Below, piece after piece: positions 8,389 to 17,640 of a stretch of 64,000 bases of DNA. The position numbers and the translations under genes are program-made. The DNA is from SIG455 sp045589495 (GTDB taxonomy: Bacteria > Bacillota > Clostridia > UMGS1810). Under the pieces are notes generated by a model, which saw nothing but the letters and a program-made list of their open reading frames with translations, was not told the DNA's origin and did no database searches. Location: NCBI GenBank assembly GCA_045589495.1, contig JAZNPF010000029.1, forward strand, positions 1 through 64,000, written 5' to 3'. The number at the start of each line of letters is the position of its first letter. Position 1 is the stretch's first letter.

Positions 8389-9066
8389 CTATACCTCCAT
8401 AAGTTCTCTTGCTTGCAGATGTCTGGCATCATAAAAAGACTTCTCAATCTCTCCCTTATTAAGAAGATAATCACCCAGATCTTCAGAAGTTGCCATTCCC
8501 TCTTCGCAAATACCGTCACGCACAAAAACCTTGCCCACGGTCTTGAGTATTATCAATATATCTCCAAAAAATGTAATGTTTTCTATGTATTTCAAATCAT
8601 ACTCAAATTTCTTTTCCCAAGTCATATTGTTTCTTCCGCTGCATTGAGCAAGACCTGTAAGACCAGGACGCACTGTATGCCGTCTGCGCTGCTCGTCCGT
8701 CATAAACACCATATCTGCCACAAGTTGCGGTCTTGGACCTACAACTGCCATTTGTCCTGCAATAATATTGAAAAGTTCGGGCAATTCGTCCAATGATGTA
8801 CTGCGCAAAAAACGTCCGTATGCCACCAAGCGCTTTTCATCAGACAAAAGTTTGCCGTTTTTATCTCTGGCGTTTGTCATAGTACGGAATTTTACAAGTT
8901 TGAATATCTTTTCATTCAAGCCGGGGCGTTTCTGAAAAAAGAAAGGATTCCCCCTCATAACAACAGCACCCAAAACAGTTAAAACAAGCATCACAGGTGA
9001 AAGAACAATAAGTGCCATAACAGCAAGAAAACAATCTATATATCTTTTTAAACAATCAGCATACAT
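8389..9066 (-). CDS. Initiating sugar-phosphate transferase (PglC/WbaP-type)
   Basis: A 225-residue monotopic membrane phosphoglycosyl transferase that loads the first sugar-1-phosphate onto undecaprenyl phosphate. It has an N-terminal hydrophobic re-entrant helix (residues 9-32, FLAVMALIVLSPVMLVLTVL), the FKLVKFRTM motif, the catalytic region RSTSLDELPELFNI with the Asp-Glu pair and the downstream VGPRPQL and RPGLTGLAQ motifs. It is the minimal PglC-type length, without the WbaP membrane domain. Second gene of the operon after the aminotransferase. The substrate is probably a UDP-diamino- or acetamido-sugar given its neighbour, but this is inference. Confidence 0.93.
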   Translation of the reverse strand: MYADCLKRYIDCFLAVMALIVLSPVMLVLTVLGAVVMRGNPFFFQKRPGLNEKIFKLVKFRTMTNARDKNGKLLSDEKRLVAYGRFLRSTSLDELPELFNIIAGQMAVVGPRPQLVADMVFMTDEQRRRHTVRPGLTGLAQCSGRNNMTWEKKFEYDLKYIENITFFGDILIILKTVGKVFVRDGICEEGMATSEDLGDYLLNKGEIEKSFYDARHLQARELMEV

Positions 9067-9076
9067 TTATGTACCC

Positions 9077-10219
9077 TCAAAAACAAGATTTTATAACTTC
9101 AATAACACATTCCTGCTCATCATCCGTCATTTTAATATCACTGGGCAAGCAAAGACCACGGCTGAATATATCTTCGCCGACACCGGCACCGTCTTCAATC
9201 TTGACAAAATCACATCCTGCAAAAACAGGTTGTATATGCATAGGCTTCCATATAGGACGTGCCTCTATATTGTATTCATTAAGTTTGTTTATAATATCCA
9301 TAAAATCAACGTTACATGATTTATCAATCAACATACACGATAACCAGAAATTAGGACTGCTGTCTTTAAGATATGGATTCATGGTAACCGGCAGATTTTC
9401 AAATGCTTTTTCGTATCTTCTGTATATGTTTTCTTTGGCTTCCTTATGCTCATCAAGATGCATAAGCTGACCTCTTCCGATACCTGCCACAACGTTACTC
9501 ATACGATAATTATACCCTATTTCTTCATGCTGGTACCACGGGAAGTTCTCTCTTGCCTGAGTTGCCAGAAACAATGCTTTTTTACGTGCTTCTTCATTAT
9601 CCGTTATAAGCATTCCGCCGCCTGAAGTTGTTATGATTTTATTACCGTTAAATGACAGAGCCGCATATTTCCCAAACGTTCCGCATTGTCTGCCTTTATA
9701 AGTTGCAGCAAGTGCTTCGGCAGCATCTTCAATCAGCACAACATTATGACGATTGCAAATTTCTGATATTTCATCCATTTTCGCAGGAGTTCCGTACAAA
9801 TGAGCGAGCATAACCGCTTTTGCATGAGGATATTTTTTCAGTGCAACTTCCAAGGCGTCAGGGTCCATATTCCATGTATCACGTTCACTGTCAACAAAAA
9901 CCTGTGTAGCGCCTTCGTAACTAATAGGATTTACAGTAGCAGCAAATGTAGTATCCGAACACAATACCACATCACCTTTTTTTATACCCGCAAGTTTAAC
10001 CGCCAGATGAAGCGCTGCAGTTCCTGCATTTAAACAAAGACAATAATTCAGCATATCAGAATCTTTATTCAGATATGCACTCATTTCTTCCTCAAAAGCA
10101 TCACAATTAAATCCCAAAGGAGCAACCCAGTTTTTCTCAAATGCTTCTGCTATATACCCCATTTCCTCATTATGCATTGTAGGGGTAGAAAGCAAAATTC
10201 TTTTCTTGCACTGTTCCAT
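9077..10219 (-). CDS. DegT/DnrJ/EryC1/StrS-type sugar aminotransferase
   Basis: A 380-residue PLP-dependent aminotransferase that converts a UDP-4-keto sugar to the 4-amino sugar (PglE/LegC-like). Motifs are the N-terminal RILLSTPTMHNEEMGYI, the PLP-site segment VLIEDAAEALAATYKG, and the lysine in SFNGNKIITTSGGGML that forms the Schiff base. The ATG at 10219 replaces longer in-frame starts because of the AGAGGG ribosome binding site and the family N-terminus. First gene of the operon, with a good promoter upstream. The matching 4,6-dehydratase is not in this window and must be encoded elsewhere. Confidence 0.92.
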   Translation of the reverse strand: MEQCKKRILLSTPTMHNEEMGYIAEAFEKNWVAPLGFNCDAFEEEMSAYLNKDSDMLNYCLCLNAGTAALHLAVKLAGIKKGDVVLCSDTTFAATVNPISYEGATQVFVDSERDTWNMDPDALEVALKKYPHAKAVMLAHLYGTPAKMDEISEICNRHNVVLIEDAAEALAATYKGRQCGTFGKYAALSFNGNKIITTSGGGMLITDNEEARKKALFLATQARENFPWYQHEEIGYNYRMSNVVAGIGRGQLMHLDEHKEAKENIYRRYEKAFENLPVTMNPYLKDSSPNFWLSCMLIDKSCNVDFMDIINKLNEYNIEARPIWKPMHIQPVFAGCDFVKIEDGAGVGEDIFSRGLCLPSDIKMTDDEQECVIEVIKSCF

Positions 10220-10245
10220 AAATATCCCTCTGCTTACTTTTAGAA

Positions 10246-10307
10246 CTTTTTGCCCGCAAAAAGGCATAATACAATATAATAATACCAAAAAATCGAGTTT
10301 TTTTCAA
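10246..10307 (-). promoter_or_regulatory. Promoter and leader hairpin of the glycan operon
   Basis: TTGAAA (10307-10302), 17-bp spacer, TATTAT (10284-10279) on the minus strand. In the leader, CTTTTTGC and GCAAAAAG (10246-10263) form an eight-base-pair hairpin ahead of the start codon; whether it regulates anything is unknown. Confidence 0.55.
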
Positions 10308-10425
10308 TAGAAATGTATAATATATTTTCAATCTTTTTTAGTATATTATCAACAAACATTATTTCAAATCATCTGCAACATCTTACAAGATATACACTTT
10401 AATCTCCATATTTTTACAAAAACTG

Positions 10426-10454
10426 TTGACCGGAAATTCGTTTTATGATAATAT
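10426..10454 (+). promoter_or_regulatory. Probable nhaC promoter
   Basis: TTGACC at 10426 is followed 17 bp later by TAATAT (10449-10454) in an AT-rich run; overlapping GATAAT and TATAAA hexamers make the exact -10 uncertain. The AGGAGG site before the GTG start is 26 bp further on. Confidence 0.5.
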
Positions 10455-10492
10455 AAATTCAGATTTTTATTTTAGTTTTAGGAGGTTTTTTT

Positions 10493-12100
10493 GTGAAGAA
10501 AAAAACTGTCGGCAACTTAATCGCATTTTTGGTTGCAGCGATTGTAGTTGCAGTATGCTCTGTGTTTATTAAAACAACAGATGTTGAAGCAACCAGTATG
10601 TACTCTTTCACCTTTGTGGCTCTGCTTCCTCCGTTGGTAGCAATTGCACTTGCACTTATTACAAAAGAGGTTTACTCATCTCTGTTTATCGGTATCCTTT
10701 TAGGCGGATTGTTTGTCGCTAACTGGAACCCCGTTGGTGCACTTGATGCTCTTTTGAACGACGGTATCATTGCTGCAATTTCAGGAACAGCAGGTATCTT
10801 TATGTTTTTGGTTATCCTCGGTGCTATGGTTGCACTTGTTAACAAAGCAGGCGGTTCTGCCGCGTTTGGCAGATGGGCTGAAACCCACATCAAATCACGC
10901 GTAGGCGCTATGCTTGCAACATTTATACTTGGCGTACTCATCTTTATTGATGACTATTTCAACTGCTTAACTGTTGGCAGTGTTATGCGCCCTGTTACAG
11001 ACAGCCACAAAATTTCACGTGCAAAACTTGCATACATTATCGATGCAACTGCTGCTCCTGTATGTATGATAGCGCCTGTTTCTTCTTGGGCTGCTGCTGT
11101 TTCTCAGTTTGCTGAAGGCACAGGATATTCAGGTATCGAACTTTTTGTACGTGCTATTCCCTACAACTTCTATTCATTGCTTACACTCGTGTTCGTTGTG
11201 GCTCTTGCTGTTATGAAGTTTGATTACGGTTCAATGAAGACACATGAATTCAACGCAATCAACAACGGCGATTTATATACTTGCGGCGACAGAGTTGACG
11301 CAACTAACGATGTAGAGGCTAATCCAAAAGGTAAAGTTATGGACCTTATACTCCCCGTAGTTGTATTGGTTGTTGCAAGCATTATCGGTCTTTTATATGT
11401 TGGCGGTTTCTTCTCAGGTGCTGACTTTATCACTGCATTCGGTGATACAGATGCAACAGTTGGACTTCCCTGGGGCGCTTTGATTGCTTTGGTAATCACC
11501 ATCGCTTACCTTATGGCAAGAAGAATCATCACATTCAAAGAGGCTATGGACTGCATCCCGAAAGGATTCATTTCAATGGTACCTGCAATCTTAATCCTTA
11601 CATTTGCAACTGCTCTTAAAAATATGACAGGTCTTTTGGGTGCTGATGTATTCGTTGGTAACTTAATGGATTCTGCTGCTGCAGGACTTGCAAACTTCCT
11701 GCCCGCAATCATCTTTATAGTTGCTTGCATACTTGCATTCTCAACAGGTACATCATGGGGTACATTCGGTATCTTGATACCCATAGTTGCAGCCATTTTC
11801 CCTGCTGACAGCGAGCTGATGATAATCGGTATGTCTGCATGCCTTGCAGGTGCTGTTTGCGGTGACCACTGCTCACCTATTTCAGATACAACAATTATGT
11901 CATCTGCTGGTGCTCAGTGCAACCACTTAAACCACGTTTCAACACAGTTGCCTTATGCTATAACAGTTGCTGCAATTTCGTTTGTAATGTATCTGTTGGC
12001 TGCATTTATCCAGAGTGCATATATTTTACTTCCTATCGGTGTAGTTCTTACAATTGCAGTTCTGTTTGTTATTAAATCAGCAACAAAAGCAAAAGCATAA
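10493..12100 (+). CDS. nhaC: Na+/H+ antiporter NhaC family protein
   Basis: A 535-residue integral membrane protein with about a dozen hydrophobic segments. Family features are the early LLPPLVAIALALITKEVYSS, the intramembrane ILGVLIFIDDYFNCLTVG with the paired Asp residues, and the late CGDHCSPISDTTIMSSAGA motif typical of the NhaC/YuiF group. It would exchange Na+ for H+, or a related organic acid/amine pair, across the cytoplasmic membrane. The GTG at 10493 follows a perfect AGGAGG at 7-bp spacing. It is a single-gene unit with its own promoter and terminator. The exact substrate is uncertain because this family includes malate/lactate and amine exchangers. Confidence 0.88.
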   Translation: MKKKTVGNLIAFLVAAIVVAVCSVFIKTTDVEATSMYSFTFVALLPPLVAIALALITKEVYSSLFIGILLGGLFVANWNPVGALDALLNDGIIAAISGTAGIFMFLVILGAMVALVNKAGGSAAFGRWAETHIKSRVGAMLATFILGVLIFIDDYFNCLTVGSVMRPVTDSHKISRAKLAYIIDATAAPVCMIAPVSSWAAAVSQFAEGTGYSGIELFVRAIPYNFYSLLTLVFVVALAVMKFDYGSMKTHEFNAINNGDLYTCGDRVDATNDVEANPKGKVMDLILPVVVLVVASIIGLLYVGGFFSGADFITAFGDTDATVGLPWGALIALVITIAYLMARRIITFKEAMDCIPKGFISMVPAILILTFATALKNMTGLLGADVFVGNLMDSAAAGLANFLPAIIFIVACILAFSTGTSWGTFGILIPIVAAIFPADSELMIIGMSACLAGAVCGDHCSPISDTTIMSSAGAQCNHLNHVSTQLPYAITVAAISFVMYLLAAFIQSAYILLPIGVVLTIAVLFVIKSATKAKA

Positions 12101-12118
12101 GAATAATTTTTAACACAC

Positions 12119-12155
12119 TAAAAGGACCGGATTTAATTAAATCCGGTCCTTTTTT
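12119..12155 (+). terminator. Rho-independent terminator after nhaC
   Basis: AAAGGACCGGATTT / AAATCCGGTCCTTT stem with an AATT loop and a T-run. It is symmetrical enough to serve the convergent ABC permease gene too. Confidence 0.9.
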
Positions 12156-12159
12156 AGTT

Positions 12160-13908
12160 TTATACTTCATAACCTGCACTCTTATAGTTTCGGTCCTTCA
12201 GCCACTTAACTGTCTTTACATATTTATCTGTGATATTTAAGTATATTCCGTTCCGGTAATTTATCAGTTTACCGTTTTCGTCGATACCACCGTCATGTAA
12301 ATAGTTTACAGAAATATCATACAGAATATCTTCGCCTTTAAGTTCTTTTGGATGAATGTCTTCATAATTCATATCCAGTATATCCTCTTTTAAAACTGAA
12401 AGAAGTTCCTTGTAATCTTCTATCTCAAATTCTTCACGATATCCGCCGTTGTTATAACTTTGCAAGTTTATTCCGGTCACTTTTGACTCATCAACAAATA
12501 TTTCTTCACACATTTTCTTGTATTCGTCATACTCATAAAAAGCATTCATTATCTCTACTCTTTGCTCATAAGTCACAGGATATACTCTGTACACTGTCTT
12601 ACCGTTTTTAAGATTGTATTTGATATGTATCCTTGTGTTATACGGAGAATTATACAATCTCTCAAAACTTGTTGACGGAATATCAGAAATAAAATCTTCG
12701 TGGGTATCAATAATCATTTTAACAAGTTCTTCGTTTGCCGTAAAGGGTTCTTCTCTATGATAGTAATTATACAATGCTGCGTCTTCTATTGTTGCAGTTT
12801 CCGGAACATTGGTTTCATAACCAAAGAAAGACGTCTTGGAAAATACTAAAATAAGTGCAACAAAGAATATCGCATAGCCTATATACCCTTTCCACGAATA
12901 CAGAACGTTCAGTGTCTTTTTTAAAACCATTTCTGATGCTGTGTATGCAATAATACTTATTATTGTAATAATTATTGTAAAAACAAGCGGATTTTCTTCA
13001 ACATACGGTGCAAATATGGCAAAACCAAACATTGTAACCAAAAATGTTACAACATATTTGAATATATAATTTAAACATTTAAATCCTGCAACATCGCCCG
13101 TTGTTTCAAGGCGTCTTTTCTTATAAAGGAAATATGAGGCTACATAGAGTGCAACTGCCGCAATCACGAATTTAACAATTTGCAAAGCAGTTATATCGTC
13201 ACGGAAATATTTATCCATAAAACCGAAAACCACTACTGCGAAATTGCGTTGCATAAGGTTTTCAAACACGATATTATTATCAATATAACCATATACAAAA
13301 ACTCCCGCCATAACACCAAGCGTTGCCACTGTTATAAAAAGAAACGAGTGTATAAGTGCATTTATGGCGACCGTTGCAAAACTGTTGCCGGTAACAGTTG
13401 CAGAAAACACCGCAACGGAAAACATTAAAAATATACCAATCAGGTTATATCCCATCCAGACGAAGCAATTACTAACCGTGAAATAATGACCGTATCCGAA
13501 CATTGAAATTAAAATGAGTATTATTCCGTTTATTATAACCGGCACACACATAAGTGTAAACGATGCCAGAATTGATGAAATATAATTCGCTTTTCTTGAA
13601 ACCGGTATGCTATGAATAAACACCGACTGCTTTTTTGAATGAATAAACCTAAACACCAGAAGTGCTACTACTGTAGGCACCACCAAAGCAAGCAAAATCG
13701 GTACGGTTATATACACGCCGTGCAATATAACGGGATAATTTTCAAAATAATCATCCGGCATGTGAGAAAAATCTCTGTCTATGTTTAAAAATATTGACAA
13801 TCCCGTCGATATAAAAAGTATTATAAAGTAAAGCAGAGAACCCCACGCATAACGTTTTACTGTTGATTTATATATACCTTTATTAAAAAATGATGTTTTT
13901 GAAATCAT
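12160..13908 (-). CDS. ABC exporter permease (YtrC/D-like, ABC-2 type)
   Basis: About 582 residues with hydrophobic segments at both the N-terminal third and the middle, and a long soluble extracytoplasmic C-terminal region after about residue 375 (starting around SFFGYETNVPETAT). The N-terminal loop FIHSKKQSVFIHSIPVSRK is characteristic of permeases that pair with GntR/ABC cassettes in Firmicutes. The ATG at 13908 has GGGAGG at good spacing; it overlaps the end of the ATPase gene by 26 bp, so the two are coupled. The substrate is unknown; related systems respond to cell-envelope stress, which is inference here. Confidence 0.8.
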   Translation of the reverse strand: MISKTSFFNKGIYKSTVKRYAWGSLLYFIILFISTGLSIFLNIDRDFSHMPDDYFENYPVILHGVYITVPILLALVVPTVVALLVFRFIHSKKQSVFIHSIPVSRKANYISSILASFTLMCVPVIINGIILILISMFGYGHYFTVSNCFVWMGYNLIGIFLMFSVAVFSATVTGNSFATVAINALIHSFLFITVATLGVMAGVFVYGYIDNNIVFENLMQRNFAVVVFGFMDKYFRDDITALQIVKFVIAAVALYVASYFLYKKRRLETTGDVAGFKCLNYIFKYVVTFLVTMFGFAIFAPYVEENPLVFTIIITIISIIAYTASEMVLKKTLNVLYSWKGYIGYAIFFVALILVFSKTSFFGYETNVPETATIEDAALYNYYHREEPFTANEELVKMIIDTHEDFISDIPSTSFERLYNSPYNTRIHIKYNLKNGKTVYRVYPVTYEQRVEIMNAFYEYDEYKKMCEEIFVDESKVTGINLQSYNNGGYREEFEIEDYKELLSVLKEDILDMNYEDIHPKELKGEDILYDISVNYLHDGGIDENGKLINYRNGIYLNITDKYVKTVKWLKDRNYKSAGYEV

Positions 13909-14782
13909 ATCCCAAACCTCCCAACTCATAGATAAATACTTCCTCTAAAGTAAGGCTTACACGTTCTAAAAGTATCGGTGACTCATCCTGTAAAAGTTTA
14001 TAGTTAGCCTCAGAATCGCCTTTAATTATAAGGTTATAAACAGAGCCTGTATTTGTTATACTCAAAAGCCCGTCAATCGAATTTAAAAATTTGGCTTTAT
14101 CTTCTTTGAACGACACCTGATATTTACATACACCGCCTTTGATGTCGTCTAACGGTTTTTCAGCAATAATTCTGCCTTCGTGGATAATTCCCACCCAATC
14201 ACAGATATCTTCAAGTTCCCTTAAATTGTGTGAAGAAACAAGAACAGTCAATTCTCTGTCGGCAACATCAGCAATAACCAGATTCAGTACCTGTTTACGC
14301 ATTACAGGGTCGAGTCCGTCCAATGGCTCGTCTAAAATAAGAACCTCTGGCATTGCGGATAAGCACAACCAGAATGCCACCTGTTTTTTCTGTCCTTTTG
14401 ACATTTTGCGTATCTGCTTTTTCTCATCAATTTTAAATATTTCTTTTAATTTTTCATAACGTTCGCTGTTAAACTGCGGATATATGTCTTTATAAAATTC
14501 AGCCATCTGTCTGATTGTGTATGTAGAAAAATAAAACCAGTCATCTGAAATATTTAAAATCTTACGTTTTGTGTTTTCGTTTTCGTAAACTTCTTCTCCA
14601 GCAACTGTTATACTTCCGCTTTCAGGCTCCATAACTCCGTTTATATGATTTATAATCGTTGTCTTTCCTGCACCGTTAGGTCCGATAAGTCCGTAGATTG
14701 TACCTTTTCTTACGTGCAGGCTCATAGACTTTAAAACTTCAAAATCTTCAAAATGTTTTACAACATCTGTAACCTTTATCAT
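13883..14782 (-). CDS. ABC transporter ATP-binding protein (YtrB-like)
   Basis: A 299-residue ATPase with Walker A GPNGAGKTT, the Q-loop region, an ABC signature reading MSKGQKKQ instead of the textbook LSGGQ, Walker B VLILDEPLDGLD and the switch His in SSHNLRELED. The MSKGQ variant is common in the YtrB/bacitracin-type exporters. A C-terminal domain of about 90 residues follows. Its start overlaps the stop of the GntR gene by 4 bp, so regulator, ATPase and permease form one self-regulated operon. Confidence 0.92.
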   Translation of the reverse strand: MIKVTDVVKHFEDFEVLKSMSLHVRKGTIYGLIGPNGAGKTTIINHINGVMEPESGSITVAGEEVYENENTKRKILNISDDWFYFSTYTIRQMAEFYKDIYPQFNSERYEKLKEIFKIDEKKQIRKMSKGQKKQVAFWLCLSAMPEVLILDEPLDGLDPVMRKQVLNLVIADVADRELTVLVSSHNLRELEDICDWVGIIHEGRIIAEKPLDDIKGGVCKYQVSFKEDKAKFLNSIDGLLSITNTGSVYNLIIKGDSEANYKLLQDESPILLERVSLTLEEVFIYELGGLGYDFKNIIF

Positions 14783-15150
14783 TTAAAATCCTCCTTTATT
14801 TTATCTATAATTTCGTCTATACTGTCCCAGTTTTCGCCAAGGTACATAAGTTCTTTAACAACCGTTTCAAAATTTTCATAAAGTTCTTTTATCTTTTGAC
14901 TGTCTTTTGCACAAGACACAGGTGCAACGAAATTACCTCTACCTTTTATGCTGTATATAAAACCGTCAGATTCCAGTTGCTTATAAGCCTTTTGAACGGT
15001 ATTCGGATTGACAGTAAGCGATATGGAAAGTTCACGTACAGACGGAAGTTGCTCATCTTCTGCAATCACTTTGTTTATTATAAGTGTTTTGATTCCGTCC
15101 TCTATCTGCTCATGCAGACTTCTGCTATCCTTATAATCTATCTTTATCAT
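14779..15150 (-). CDS. GntR-family repressor, YtrA subfamily
   Basis: A 123-residue regulator with the GntR winged-helix pattern (ARSLHEQIEDGI-like N-terminus, LPSVRELSISLTVNPNTVQKAYKQLESDGFI) and the short C-terminal helical tail that defines the YtrA subgroup, which lacks a classical effector domain. It is the first gene of the ABC exporter operon and would repress it; a palindromic site at the transcription start upstream is a good operator candidate. The effector is unknown. Confidence 0.92.
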   Translation of the reverse strand: MIKIDYKDSRSLHEQIEDGIKTLIINKVIAEDEQLPSVRELSISLTVNPNTVQKAYKQLESDGFIYSIKGRGNFVAPVSCAKDSQKIKELYENFETVVKELMYLGENWDSIDEIIDKIKEDFK

Positions 15151-15178
15151 TTATCCACCTCCTCACAACTGTATTATG

Positions 15179-15222
15179 TGTACTAGTACAGTTAGTATAC
15201 AATGCTTTTAACATTTTGTCAA
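15179..15222 (-). promoter_or_regulatory. GntR operon promoter with overlapping palindromic operator
   Basis: TTGACA (15222-15217), 17-bp spacer, TATACT (15199-15194), followed by the perfect palindrome TGTACTAGTACA (15179-15190) exactly where transcription should start. YtrA-type regulators bind such sites in their own promoters, so autorepression is the likely mechanism. Confidence 0.72.
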
Positions 15223-15240
15223 TAGATTTTCAGAAATTTT

Positions 15241-15269
15241 TTGACTTATATGTAAAATAATGATAAAAT
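15241..15269 (+). promoter_or_regulatory. Promoter of the FliB-like gene
   Basis: TTGACT (15241-15246), 17-bp spacer, TAAAAT (15264-15269), about 30 bp before the start codon. Confidence 0.55.
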
Positions 15270-15301
15270 GAATTAAGTACAATGAAATACAAGGCAGGTA
15301 A

Positions 15302-16237
15302 ATGATATTGAAAATATATACCCCTGATTATTATAACAAATTCAAATGCATTGCTGAAAAATGCAAGCACAACTGTTGCATCGGATGGGAGATTGATATA
15401 GACAAAGATACTTTGGATAAATACAAATTTGTTAGAGGTGAATTCGGAAAAAAACTTGCCAAAAATATAGATTTGGCTGAATATCCGCATTTTCGTTTGT
15501 CTGAAAATGAGCGATGCCCTTTTTTAAACAATGATAATCTTTGCGAAATTATTATAAATCTTGGTGAAAATCATCTCTGTCAGATATGCAGCGACCATCC
15601 TAGATTTCGTAATTTTTTTGACTCCAGAGAGGAAATGGGTATTGGACTATGCTGCGAAGCCGCTGCAGAACTTATAATCAACAAGCAGGATAAGACAAAT
15701 TTTATATTGCTTGAAGGCGGAGAAAAAATCTGTGATAGTGACGAAACACAAATATTTAGCGAACGTGAAAACGTATTTAATATTTTGCAAAACAGAAACC
15801 TCAACGTAAACGAAAGAATTGAACAATTAACCGATAAATACAAAATCAAATTCCCCTACTCAACTTTCAGTGAGTGGTCGCAATTCCTAACCGGTCTGGA
15901 ACGGTTGGATAACGAATGGAATACTTACATAGAAAAACTGTCCCAACTAACTGAAACCAAATTTGAAAATTGTATTCCTGACAAATGGGAAAACGCAAGA
16001 GAACAATTACTTATTTATTTTGTATTCAGGTATATGGCGGACGGATTTTACGATGGCAGAATTTATGAAAGATTAGCGTTTGCCATTATATCTGAAAGGC
16101 TCATTACTGCAATATGCATCGCAAACGGCATCACCGATTTAAACGGTCTGGCAGACGTTTCCCGTGCATACAGTTGCGAAATAGAATACAGTGAAGAAAA
16201 TATAGAAAGAATGCTTGATATTTTAACCTGTTTTTGA
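15302..16237 (+). CDS. FliB-family (flagellin lysine N-methylase-like) protein
   Basis: A 311-residue cysteine-rich protein of the FliB/YkgJ-like family. The hallmark is the N-terminal Cys cluster: C-x3-C-x3-CC-x-GW (residues about 17-29, CIAEKCKHNCCIGWE), then CPFLNNDNLCEI, then CQICSDHPRF and GLCCEAAAELI. These cysteines probably bind a metal or iron-sulfur cluster. In Salmonella FliB methylates flagellin lysines, but this window has no flagellar gene, and such proteins are widespread in non-motile Clostridia, so the substrate here is probably something else. It stands alone between divergent and downstream promoters. The family call is secure, the function is not. Confidence 0.8.
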   Translation: MILKIYTPDYYNKFKCIAEKCKHNCCIGWEIDIDKDTLDKYKFVRGEFGKKLAKNIDLAEYPHFRLSENERCPFLNNDNLCEIIINLGENHLCQICSDHPRFRNFFDSREEMGIGLCCEAAAELIINKQDKTNFILLEGGEKICDSDETQIFSERENVFNILQNRNLNVNERIEQLTDKYKIKFPYSTFSEWSQFLTGLERLDNEWNTYIEKLSQLTETKFENCIPDKWENAREQLLIYFVFRYMADGFYDGRIYERLAFAIISERLITAICIANGITDLNGLADVSRAYSCEIEYSEENIERMLDILTCF

Positions 16238-16266
16238 TTTACATTTAAACCTATTTATGGTACAAT
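16238..16266 (+). promoter_or_regulatory. Promoter of the fucosidase gene
   Basis: TTTACA (16238-16243), 17-bp spacer, TACAAT (16261-16266), starting right after the stop codon of the preceding gene. Confidence 0.6.
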
Positions 16267-16296
16267 TATTTTAACATTATTTAAAGGAGAATACTT

Positions 16297-17637
16297 ATGT
16301 CAAGTTATGTTACACGCAAAACACCAGGCGAAACCGCATGGTATATTCATGACAGATTTGGTATGTTCATACATTTCGGAATTTATTCCATGGCATCACG
16401 CAGCAGCGGTATTTTAGAGCACGGATGCGAGTGGATTAAATCCGACCAATGCCTTACCGAAGAAACTTATGACAGATATTTCAAAAACTTCAATCCTGAT
16501 CTCTACTGCCCTGCTGACTGGGCTAAAATGGCAAAAGCGGCAGGTATGAAATACGTTGTAATGACAGCCAAACATCACGACGGTTTTTGTATGTTTGACT
16601 CCAATTTCACAGACTACAAATCAACAAACACACCTTGCGGACGTGACCTTATAAAAGAGTATGCCGATGCCTTCAGAGCAGAAGGTATTAAAGTCGGTCT
16701 TTACTACTCTCTCGTTGACTGGCATCACCCCGAATTCACCTTAGACAGATTCCACCCACGCAGATACGATGCTGACGCAAAAGAAATCAATGCCAAACGT
16801 GATATGAAAAAGTATGCTGAGTATATGAGAAATCAGGTTGAAGAACTTTTAACCAATTACGGCAAGATAGATATTATATGGTACGATTTTTCTTATGTCG
16901 GTCCGCCAAGAGATAAAAACACCCCTTTCCCTATAGGAAAAGGAAAAGAGGACTGGGAATCAGAAAAACTGATTGCACTTACAAGAAAACTTCAGCCCGG
17001 TATAATAATAGATAACCGTGCCGGAATTGAACAGGATATTATAACCCCCGAGCAGTTCCAGATGCAGGAATGGCCACGTCACGAAGAAACAGGCGAACTT
17101 GTGCTTTGGGAAGCGTGCCACACGCTTTCTGGTTCATGGGCTTATGACAGAGATGAGCAATCGTGGAAATCACCTGACACACTTATCCGTATGCTCGTGA
17201 CCACAATAAGTTATGGCGGAAACTTCCTTATGAATGTAGGTCCGACTTCAAGAGGATATCTTGACTACCGCACAGAAAACGCATTGAAAGTATATGCAGA
17301 CTGGATGAAATACAACTCTCGTTCAATCTATGGTTGTACAATGGCAGAACCGGAATTTACCGCACCACCCGGATGCCGACTCACACAAAGTGTTGACGGC
17401 AAAAGACTTTACATTCACTTGTGCGAATATCCGTTTGCCCACGTATGCATGAGAAATCTTGCAGGTAAAATTGAATATGCGCAGTTCCTGCACGATGGCA
17501 GCGAAGTTTTATACACAGAGGGGCATATCGAAACAATCAGCAATCATATAAACTTTTATGATGATATGGTTGATTTCCGTATTCCGACACCAAAACCGAA
17601 CTGTGAAGTACCCGTAATAGAAGTGATTTTGAAATAG
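16297..17637 (+). CDS. Alpha-L-fucosidase, GH29 family
   Basis: A 446-residue glycoside hydrolase of family 29. Visible motifs are the N-terminal WYIHDRFGMFIHFGIYS, the substrate-site MTAKHHDGFCMF, YYSLVDWHHP, and the catalytic nucleophile Asp in KIDIIWYDFSY. A small C-terminal beta domain follows the barrel. There is no signal peptide, so the enzyme would act in the cytoplasm on fucosylated oligosaccharides that have been imported, a common arrangement in gut Clostridia using mucin or milk glycans. It has its own promoter and an AAAGGAG ribosome binding site. No fucose transporter or catabolic gene is adjacent. Confidence 0.92.
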   Translation: MSSYVTRKTPGETAWYIHDRFGMFIHFGIYSMASRSSGILEHGCEWIKSDQCLTEETYDRYFKNFNPDLYCPADWAKMAKAAGMKYVVMTAKHHDGFCMFDSNFTDYKSTNTPCGRDLIKEYADAFRAEGIKVGLYYSLVDWHHPEFTLDRFHPRRYDADAKEINAKRDMKKYAEYMRNQVEELLTNYGKIDIIWYDFSYVGPPRDKNTPFPIGKGKEDWESEKLIALTRKLQPGIIIDNRAGIEQDIITPEQFQMQEWPRHEETGELVLWEACHTLSGSWAYDRDEQSWKSPDTLIRMLVTTISYGGNFLMNVGPTSRGYLDYRTENALKVYADWMKYNSRSIYGCTMAEPEFTAPPGCRLTQSVDGKRLYIHLCEYPFAHVCMRNLAGKIEYAQFLHDGSEVLYTEGHIETISNHINFYDDMVDFRIPTPKPNCEVPVIEVILK

Positions 17638-17640
17638 TAA

